Shown one piece after another: positions 45,190 to 51,799 of a DNA stretch of 64,000 nucleotides. The stretch is from JADGGM01 sp027307005 (GTDB lineage Bacteria > Gemmatimonadota > Gemmatimonadetes > Gemmatimonadales > Gemmatimonadaceae). A program made the translations under genes and the position numbers. The notes under the pieces were generated by a model. That model did no database searches. It was not told the origin of the DNA and saw only the letters and a list, made by a program, of their open reading frames with translations. The first letter of the stretch is position 1. Every line of letters begins with the position of its first letter. The stretch covers positions 62,001-126,000 of the forward strand of contig DATIEP010000049.1 of NCBI GenBank assembly GCA_035455745.1. The letters run 5' to 3'.

Positions 45190-45867
45190 CTAACCGCCGG
45201 ACTGCCCCTCGACGCGCACGCCCTTGATCGGTTGCGATGGGAGCGAGAATGCGGCGCCGTTGAACGCGCCGCCGGCCGATGCCGTCGTCGTCTCGAGCTG
45301 ACAGGAGATGCCCGGTGGCACGGTGATGTCCGACGGCAGGCGATCGAGCAGCGAGGCGCATGCTCCGTTAGGCGGCTGCGCGGTCGCCGAACCGCTGGCG
45401 CCGGCGGCTCCCGCCACGACCGATCCGACCGACACCACGAGCCCGCTCGCCTGGTGAAAAATCTGCAGCGTCACGAGTGTGTCGGCATCGTCGCCGCGCC
45501 AGCCGATGATCGTGAACGCCGAGTCCGCGGGATTCCCCTCGATGTCATCGGTTACCTCGAACGCGGCGACACTCGAGTACGTGACCGTCTGCCCATTCGT
45601 CGTCAGCTGGACGTCGTGCACGGGTGCGCCGAGCGCGAGCAGCGTGATCGCGCCGGCGAGCTGCGTGCGGCGCTCTGACTCGCTGTCGGGGCTCGAAGAT
45701 GCGCGGAGCGAATCGAAGTGCGCCATGAGCGCGATGTTCTGATTCTGCTGCGGCGCCGTGGAATCGCTCGAGCACGCTGCGGCGAGCGCAACGCACACGA
45801 CACTCGCAACGAGCGGCCGGATTGAAACGCGATGCGCAAACAGCGACCGAAAATCCCGAATCAACAT
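45190..45867 (-). CDS. Lipoprotein of unknown function
   Basis: 225 residues from ATG 45867. The signal sequence LVASVVCVALAAACSSDS has a lipobox with cysteine near residue 32, so the mature protein is lipid-anchored. The rest is Ala/Ser/Thr rich with beta-type stretches (HDVQLTTNGQTVTYSSVAAFEV, SAFTIIGWRGDDADTLVTLQIF) and two cysteines (near 184 and 201), which may pair. I see no known domain. The stop TAG lies inside a GTTAGGC word. Confidence 0.7.
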   Translation of the reverse strand: MLIRDFRSLFAHRVSIRPLVASVVCVALAAACSSDSTAPQQNQNIALMAHFDSLRASSSPDSESERRTQLAGAITLLALGAPVHDVQLTTNGQTVTYSSVAAFEVTDDIEGNPADSAFTIIGWRGDDADTLVTLQIFHQASGLVVSVGSVVAGAAGASGSATAQPPNGACASLLDRLPSDITVPPGISCQLETTTASAGGAFNGAAFSLPSQPIKGVRVEGQSGG

Positions 45868-46027
45868 GGGCACGTCTCGTGTGGCGGAGTCCAGGAGCTC
45901 GCAGTTGCTCTCGTATCGAGCGGCATACCCCGCCCTCGCCGCCCGGTTCCGTGCGTCGGGCGCCCGACCGGGGCCGGACGCGCGAGGCGCTGCGCCGCGG
46001 GCGCGACGGCCTCGCGTTAGGCGCACG

Positions 46028-46987
46028 TCACGACGGCACCCCGCCCTCGAGGATCGTGATCAGCTTGGCCAGATCGAGGCTGCCGCCCGATACCACACAT
46101 ACGACGTGGTCGCCCGCGGCCTGTCCGGTCATCGCCGCCGCCACGGAGGTCGCGCCCGCGCCCTCGGCAATCACGTGCGCGCGTTCGGCGAGAAAGCGCA
46201 CTGCCCGCGCCACGTCGTCGACCGAGCTGACGAGACTGCCGCCTAACACGGTGCTCGCCAGCGGCCACATCTCCTCGAGCAGGCTCCCCATGCCGATGCC
46301 GTCCACGAAGCTCGGAGTCCGGGTCACGGTGGACGGTTTCCCGGCGCGCAGCGACGCCCAGAGCGGCGCGGCGGTCGCGACCTCGCAGGCGAACACGCGC
46401 GCCGTCGACCCGCGCGCGCGCAGACCGAGCGCAATGCCGCACGACAGACCGCCGCCGCCGAACGGCACCAGCACCGTGTCCGTGTCCGGCGCATCGTCGA
46501 GAATCTCGGCGGCGATGGTCGCGTTGCCGGCGATCACGTCGGGGTCGGACACGGGGTGCACGAACAGTCCGTCCATGCCCGGATAGGTGCGTTCGACCAT
46601 CACCTGCCACCAGCGATCGAGCGACACGCGAACGATCGTGGCGCCCAACCGCTCGACGGCCGAGATCTTGGCGGCCGGCGCGTGCTCGGGCACGATCACC
46701 GTACATGGTACGCCTACGGCACGCGCACACCAGGCGACGCCCTGCGCCATGTTGCCCGCGCTGGCGGTGTACACGCCGTGCGCCAATCGGTCCCGCGAGG
46801 CGGCCGTGATGGCGGAGCCCGCGCCGCGAATCTTGAACGAGCCAACGGGCTGCAGCGTCTCGAGCTTGAGGCGGATCGGACGCGTTCGGTTCGGCAGCTC
46901 GAGCGGCACGAGCGGCGTGCGCACGGCAATCCCGCGCAGGCGGCCGCGCGCGGCCTCGATCGCGTCGGCTGAAGCAGCCAGGGGCAT
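46028..46987 (-). CDS. Threonine/serine dehydratase-like PLP enzyme
   Basis: 319 residues from ATG 46987, whose A is the last base of the upstream stop (TGATG), so translation is coupled. Fold-type II PLP enzyme: PLP lysine K52 in GSFKIRGA, SAGNMAQGVAW (the family SAGNHAQG with Met for His), VPFGGGGLSCGIALG for the phosphate-binding loop, and a closing CVVSGGSLDLAKL. It lacks the C-terminal ACT/regulatory domain of biosynthetic IlvA, matching catabolic or serine racemase-like members. Probable reaction: threonine to 2-oxobutanoate and ammonia. The Met replacing His in the SAGN loop could shift specificity. Confidence 0.87.
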   Translation of the reverse strand: MPLAASADAIEAARGRLRGIAVRTPLVPLELPNRTRPIRLKLETLQPVGSFKIRGAGSAITAASRDRLAHGVYTASAGNMAQGVAWCARAVGVPCTVIVPEHAPAAKISAVERLGATIVRVSLDRWWQVMVERTYPGMDGLFVHPVSDPDVIAGNATIAAEILDDAPDTDTVLVPFGGGGLSCGIALGLRARGSTARVFACEVATAAPLWASLRAGKPSTVTRTPSFVDGIGMGSLLEEMWPLASTVLGGSLVSSVDDVARAVRFLAERAHVIAEGAGATSVAAAMTGQAAGDHVVCVVSGGSLDLAKLITILEGGVPS

Positions 46988-47610
46988 CAATGCGACGCGC
47001 CCGGCGCGACCTGGCCCAGGCCGATCACTTCCCCGCTCGCCAGCACGTGTCCCTTCATCGCGCCGGTGAGCGCTGCGTAGTTGGCCAGCGCGGCGTCCGG
47101 GAGCGTCCGGTCTAACGCAAAGACCTGGAAATGGTACCGGTGCTTGGGTCCGGCCGGCGTGTGCGGGCCCATGTACGGCTGGTCGGTTCCGCGAATGTTC
47201 GGTCCGTACGTCGCGCCCGCGGGCGGTGCTTTCATTCCCGGCGCCAGGCTCGTGACGGACGGCGGGATGTTCACCATGCTCCAGTGGAAGAGCGGCGCGC
47301 CGTCATGCATGGCGTCGCCATCCTGCATGATGATCGCGTACGACTTGGTCCTCGCCGGCCCGGCGCTCCACGAGAGTCCGGGAAAGACGTTGCCCTTGTA
47401 CTGCGTGTTCTCGAACGGGATATCGCCGCCGGGCGCAAAGGCCGGCGTGTGCACGGTGAGCTTCGCGCCGCTGTTTGCCGGGAGATTGGCGAGTGCGAGT
47501 TGCGACGCGCCCGGTTCGCTTGCGGTAGGCGCGCCCTGCGCGCACAGCGGGGCAGCGACGCTCACGACAAGCAGCGATGCCAACACGGCGGCAAACGCAC
47601 GTGCGATCAT
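46987..47610 (-). CDS. YbhB/YbcL-type PEBP family protein, secreted
   Basis: 207 residues from ATG 47610, with AGGACAGGA upstream. A signal peptide (FAAVLASLLVVSVAAPLCAQ) precedes a phosphatidylethanolamine-binding-protein domain: FPGLSWSAGPARTKSYAIIM, DGAPLFHWSMVNIPPSVTSL, YGPNIRGTDQPYMGPHTPAG and HRYHFQVFALD are the diagnostic blocks, including the DPxx/HW and GPxxP ligand-pocket positions. Bacterial members bind unknown small anions or lipids. It is translationally coupled to the dehydratase gene downstream, an unusual pairing of an exported and a cytosolic protein. Confidence 0.88.
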   Translation of the reverse strand: MIARAFAAVLASLLVVSVAAPLCAQGAPTASEPGASQLALANLPANSGAKLTVHTPAFAPGGDIPFENTQYKGNVFPGLSWSAGPARTKSYAIIMQDGDAMHDGAPLFHWSMVNIPPSVTSLAPGMKAPPAGATYGPNIRGTDQPYMGPHTPAGPKHRYHFQVFALDRTLPDAALANYAALTGAMKGHVLASGEVIGLGQVAPGASH

Positions 47611-47651
47611 GGTCCTGTCCTGGTCAAAGGTCGCGGATGATGCCTAACGCT

Positions 47652-48236
47652 CTACTTCGGCGCGACACCGTAGCGGCCGATGGCGTCGGCCGTCATGGTG
47701 ATCACATCGATGTGCAGCGGAATGGGCGTGAGCGGTTTGTTCGTCGAGTCGGTGGGCTGGCTCACGATGGCCTCGACCACATCCATTCCTTTGAAGACCT
47801 GTCCGTACACCGTGTAGTGATGGTCGAGCTTGGGCAGGCCGGACTTGTTGGCCACGATGTAGAACTGGCACCCTGCGGACAACTGCTGCGGATTGTCGTC
47901 GCGGCCTGCGCCCACGGCGCCATAGACGTGTCGCAAGCTGTCACGGAACTCCGGTGCCAGCAGGTACGGCGAGTGTGAAAATCCTTCCGGCGTATCGGGA
48001 CAGCCGCCCTGCGCCACGAAATTCTTGATGACGCGATTGAACGTCAGCGTGTCCCAGTAGTGCTCGCCGGCGAGCTTGATGAAGCTCGCCTTGTGGTGCG
48101 GCGTCTGGTCGTAGAGGACGAACAGAATCTCACCCAGCGGCGTCTCGATGCGGCCCACCTGATACGTCTTGTCGGCCCGCGGCGTCGCCGAGAGCAATGG
48201 CACCGCGAGGAGCAACGTGGCGAAGAGTCGGCGCAT
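47652..48236 (-). CDS. Cyclophilin-type peptidyl-prolyl isomerase, secreted
   Basis: 194 residues with a short signal peptide (FATLLLAVPLLSATPRA). Cyclophilin blocks are present: GRIETPLGEILFVLYDQTP, YWDTLTFNRVIKNFVAQGG with the catalytic Arg in NRV, AGCQFYIVANKSGLPKLD and YTVYGQVFKGMDVVEAI. The usual second half of the active site (GSQFFI) reads GCQFYI, a tolerated change. It catalyses prolyl cis-trans isomerisation in the periplasm, likely helping the many exported proteins fold. It is upstream of the PEBP gene on the same strand with 41 bases between and may be in that operon. Confidence 0.9.
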   Translation of the reverse strand: MRRLFATLLLAVPLLSATPRADKTYQVGRIETPLGEILFVLYDQTPHHKASFIKLAGEHYWDTLTFNRVIKNFVAQGGCPDTPEGFSHSPYLLAPEFRDSLRHVYGAVGAGRDDNPQQLSAGCQFYIVANKSGLPKLDHHYTVYGQVFKGMDVVEAIVSQPTDSTNKPLTPIPLHIDVITMTADAIGRYGVAPK

Positions 48237-48309
48237 GGCTCAAACTTGACACGAGACGGCGCGGACCGACAGAGGGATCAGTCGCTAGCACTCGCGCGGG
48301 GCCGGCGCG

Positions 48310-49290
48310 TCAGTCCACCCTGAGGGCGATCATCGGATCGAGACGCGCCGCGCGCCGGGCGGGAATCCAACACGCGAGGAGCACCATGGCCGTGAGCAGC
48401 GCGGCGGCCACGGCCATCGCGCGCGCATCGAATGCCCCCACGCCGTCGAGCTGCGCGCGCACCAGCTGCATCGCGAGTACCGACGCCGCGAGTCCCGCCA
48501 CGGCGCCCGCCGCGCCTAACGCAAGGCCTTCGCCGATCACGAGCCGTGCGATCGCCCGCGGCCGGGCGCCGAGCGCGGTGCGCACGGCGAGCTCACGGCG
48601 TCGCTGCAAGACGCCCTGCGCCACGACGCCGTACAGCCCGACCGCCGCCAGCACCAGCGCCACCGAACCGAACGCGCCGATCCACATGCTCGCCAGCCGC
48701 TGGGGCTCGAGCGTCATCGCGATCACGCTCCCGAGCGGCCGCGGATCTTCGACCCGCGCCGAAGGCGCGACGCCCGCGACGATCCGGCGGATCCGCGCCG
48801 CGGACATCGGTGTGCCGTCGCGCGTTCGAACGAGCAGCGACAGATTGGTCGGCCGCTCCTGCGCGTACGGCACGTACATCACGAGCGGCGGCTCGGCGTC
48901 GGCCAGCGACGCGTGCTTGGTGTCGGCCACTTCTCCGACGACGAGCAGCGGCGGCCGCGGCGCGCCGGAGAGGTTAGGCCAGACGAGCAGCTTGCCGATC
49001 GGTGTCCGACCCGGCCACAGCGCCTCGCCGAGGCGCCGGCTCACGATCACGACGTGCGTGGCGTGCTCGTCGTCCGCCGGCGTGAACTCCCGGCCGCGCA
49101 ACAGCGGAATGCGCAGCACATCGAAGAGTGCCGGCGACACGTTGTCGATGTACGACCTGATCGGGAAATCGAAGTCGTGGCCCGCGAGCCGCTGGCGCGA
49201 TGGCGCTTCGCCCGCGCGAAAGACGGCCCCGCGCGTCGACCGGATGGTGTGTGGTGGCCGCCGGACCGGCGACGGCGCTCGCCCATGGTT
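48310..49290 (-). pseudogene. C-terminal remnant of an ADOP permease
   Basis: An open frame of about 325 codons matches only the second half of ADOP permeases: a periplasmic core (SPALFDVLRIPLLRGREFTP, VVIVSRRLGEALWPGRTPIG) and a final FtsX helix set (MWIGAFGSVALVLAAVGLYGVVAQ, ELAVRTALGARPRAIARLVI, LLACWIPARRAARLDPMIAL). The first core, first FtsX block and N-terminus are missing, about 550 residues short of the full copies in this window. The frame continues leftwards of its homology only into the promoter of the divergent YncE-like gene. It is best read as a decayed copy; a short functional half-permease cannot be excluded. No padR gene precedes it. Confidence 0.7.
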
Positions 49291-49369
49291 AGGCGCCGAG
49301 GCTTTGACGCGGGATGCATCGGGCCAATATGTTCCTGCTATCTCAGATTCCTCTTCTTCGGACTCGCGC

Positions 49370-50485
49370 ATGCGCCCACTACGGTTCTTCCTCGCCCTGC
49401 CGGTACTCGTTCCTGGCGCGTCGCTTCCGGCGCAGCAGCCATCGACCACCGAGCCCTATCACGTGCTCGAGCGGGCTCGAGTGGGCGGCGACGGCGGGTA
49501 CGATTACGTCTACGCCGACGTCGCCGGCCGCCGGCTCTACATTCCGCGCGGCGGCTCGCGCGCCGAACCGGCCATGGACAGCACGCCGGCCAGGGCGGCG
49601 GTGCCGGGCCGGATCACCGTCTTCGACCTGCAGACGCTGGCTCCGTTAGGCGAGATTCCCACGAGCGGCGGCCAGGGCGTCGTCGTCGATCCCGAGTCCG
49701 GACACGGCTTCTCGAGCAGTCCCGCGGTGACGATGTTCGACACCAAGTCGCTCACCATCATCAAGCAGATCCCGGTCGCGCCGGCCCGCCCCGACGGCAT
49801 TCTGTTCGACCCGTTCAATCGGCGCGTCTACGTGTTCAGCCATCCGACGCGCAACGCCACCGTGATCGACGCCGCCAACGGGACGGTGCTCGGCACCGTC
49901 GACCTGGGCGGCACGCCGGAAGAAGCGGTGACCGACGGGCACGGCACCATCTACGACGTAATGCAGGACTCGGCCGGCAGCGTGACGGTGATCGACGCCA
50001 GGACGATGCGCGCGACCGCGCACTATTCGTTAGGCGATCACGGCCGCTGCAACGGCCTGGCGCTCGACGACGCGCACCACGTGTTGTTCGCCGCGTGCGC
50101 GCAGTCGGGGAATCCGCCGGCCAATCCGCCGCAACCGACGATGGTGATCCTGAGCGCGACCACCGGCGCGATCCTCGACACGCTGCCGCTGGCCGGCCGG
50201 TCGGATGGCGCCGTGTTCAATCCGGCGACCGGCGAAGCGTTCAGCACCGGCGCCAACGGAACGCTGACGGTGGTCAAGGAACGGACGCCGACGGCGTTCG
50301 CGGTCGAAGAGGACCTGCAAACGATGACCGGCGCGCGTACGATCACGCTGGACACGAAGACGAACCGCATTTTCACGATCAGCCTCGAGCGCGCTCCTCC
50401 GCCGGCGGGCGCCGCGCCGGGAAGCCGGGCGTCGTTCGGGACGCCGGTGCCGGGCTCGTTCACGATCCTCATGATCGGCCGTTAG
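49370..50485 (+). CDS. Secreted YncE-like beta-propeller protein
   Basis: 371 residues from ATG 49370; a much longer open frame upstream is antisense to the ADOP remnant and not coding. Signal peptide FFLALPVLVPGASLPAQ. Seven-bladed propeller features: GGYDYVYADVAGRRLYIPRG, ITVFDLQTLAPLGEIPTSGG, GVVVDPESGHGFSSSPAVTM, GILFDPFNRRVYVFSHPTRN, VTVIDARTMRATAHYSLGDH and FNPATGEAFSTGANGTLTVV. YncE-like proteins lack a confirmed enzymatic role. The stop TAG falls in a GTTAGGC word and the MFS gene starts eight bases later, so the two are probably co-transcribed. Confidence 0.8.
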   Translation: MRPLRFFLALPVLVPGASLPAQQPSTTEPYHVLERARVGGDGGYDYVYADVAGRRLYIPRGGSRAEPAMDSTPARAAVPGRITVFDLQTLAPLGEIPTSGGQGVVVDPESGHGFSSSPAVTMFDTKSLTIIKQIPVAPARPDGILFDPFNRRVYVFSHPTRNATVIDAANGTVLGTVDLGGTPEEAVTDGHGTIYDVMQDSAGSVTVIDARTMRATAHYSLGDHGRCNGLALDDAHHVLFAACAQSGNPPANPPQPTMVILSATTGAILDTLPLAGRSDGAVFNPATGEAFSTGANGTLTVVKERTPTAFAVEEDLQTMTGARTITLDTKTNRIFTISLERAPPPAGAAPGSRASFGTPVPGSFTILMIGR

Positions 50486-50492
50486 GCGCGCG

Positions 50493-51707
50493 GTGCGCGA
50501 GACGGCGTCGGACGCGCCGCGCTCCCGGTACGCCGCGCTAGCCGCGTCGGCGTTCGCGTTCGTCGTGGTGATGGGCATCGTCAATCTGTTCGCCGACATC
50601 ACGTACGAAGGCGGCGGCAGCATCAACGGCCCGTTCATGGGTGCGTTAGGCGCCGGCGCCGCCGCCATCAGCATCGTCGCCGGGCTCGGGGAGTTCCTCG
50701 GGTACAGCCTGCGCGCCGTGTCCGGTTGGGCGGCGGACCGGACCGGCAAGTACTGGGCGCTCACGTTCGTCGGCTACGGCATCAACCTGTTCGCCGTGCC
50801 GGCCATGGCGTTTGCCGGCAACTGGGAAGTCGCGGGCGCGCTCATCCTGACGGAGCGCATCGGCCGAGCGATCCGCAAGCCGACCGTCGGCGCGATGCTG
50901 TCGTACTCCACCGGCGCGCTGGGCCGCGGGTGGGTGTACGGGCTCAACTCGGCGCTCGACGAAACCGGGGCCACGATCGGACCGATCATTCTCGCGATCG
51001 CGCTGTCGCGCGGACTCGGGTATCGCCACGGCTACGCCCTGCTCTTCATCTCGGCCGCCTGCGCGATCGCCGCGTTGGTGGTGGCGCGCGTCATTTTCCC
51101 GGTGCCATCGCGGCTCGAGACCGACAGCGACCGGCGGGCGGCGCCGGCAGGCTTCACGCCGTCGTTCTGGCTGTTCATGTTGGCCGCGGGATGCTTCGGC
51201 GCCGGCCTCATGAGCTTCGAGTTTATCTCGTTCCATCTGGCGAGCCGGCACGTGGTGTCGCTCGGCTGGATCCCGCTCTTCCTGGCTATCTCGACCGGCG
51301 TGGGCGTGTTCGTCAACCTTGCGTTAGGCAAGCTGTACGATCGCGCCGGCCTGCGCGTCGTGCTCGTGGCGGTGTTCGTGAGCTCCCTGTTTTCGCCGCT
51401 CGTGTTCCTGGGCGGTTTCGGCGCCGCGCTCGTCGGCCTCGTGCTCTGGGGTGTCGGCTACGCGACGCAGGACACGCTGCTCAAAGCCGTGCTCGCCGGC
51501 ATGCTGCCCGAGGGAAAACGCAATCTCGCGTTCGGGTTGTTCTACACCGGATACGGCGCCGGATGGCTGATCGGCAGCATCGTGACCGGGCTATTGTATC
51601 GCAGCTCGATCCCCGCCGTCATCGTGTTCGCGATGGCAGTGCAGCTCGTGTCGATTCCAATTTTTATCCAGGCGGACAAAAGGCGGAGACTGCCGGACAC
51701 TGCCTGA
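50493..51707 (+). CDS. MFS transporter
   Basis: 404 residues, GTG start at 50493 seven bases after the previous stop. Twelve hydrophobic helices in two halves with a central polar loop (about 205-220: RLETDSDRRAAPAG). The cytoplasmic loop after helix 2 has SGWAADRTGKYWAL, the MFS motif A pattern (GxxxDRxGR/K), and the second half has LGKLYDRAGLRVVL in the matching position. This layout resembles bacterial MFS exporters of drugs or sugars; no residue pattern identifies the substrate. Downstream, a complex inverted repeat overlaps its stop. Confidence 0.87.
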   Translation: MRETASDAPRSRYAALAASAFAFVVVMGIVNLFADITYEGGGSINGPFMGALGAGAAAISIVAGLGEFLGYSLRAVSGWAADRTGKYWALTFVGYGINLFAVPAMAFAGNWEVAGALILTERIGRAIRKPTVGAMLSYSTGALGRGWVYGLNSALDETGATIGPIILAIALSRGLGYRHGYALLFISAACAIAALVVARVIFPVPSRLETDSDRRAAPAGFTPSFWLFMLAAGCFGAGLMSFEFISFHLASRHVVSLGWIPLFLAISTGVGVFVNLALGKLYDRAGLRVVLVAVFVSSLFSPLVFLGGFGAALVGLVLWGVGYATQDTLLKAVLAGMLPEGKRNLAFGLFYTGYGAGWLIGSIVTGLLYRSSIPAVIVFAMAVQLVSIPIFIQADKRRRLPDTA

Positions 51708-51774
51708 CACGGTGCGCGTTTGTCCGGCAGTGTCCGGCAGTATCATAGCTTGCTCCGCCTTTCGCTTTTGTCCG
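51673..51774. repeat. Compound inverted repeat at convergent gene ends, probable bidirectional terminator
   Basis: Nested complementary pairs: CGGACAAAA (51673-51681) with TTTTGTCCG (51766-51774); GGCGGAG (51682-51688) with CTCCGCC (51753-51759); CTGCCGGACACTGCC (51690-51704) with its exact complement (51726-51740). The right side also has a direct repeat TGTCCGGCAG x2 (51721-51740) and a second degenerate unit TGTCCGTTAGTG...GAGCTTGGTCCG to 51795. It straddles the MFS stop (51705-51707) and ends just before the ADOP copy 2 stop. Long stem, short of T-tract. Confidence 0.6.
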
Positions 51775-51799
51775 TTAGTGTCAGAGCTTGGTCCGTCTT

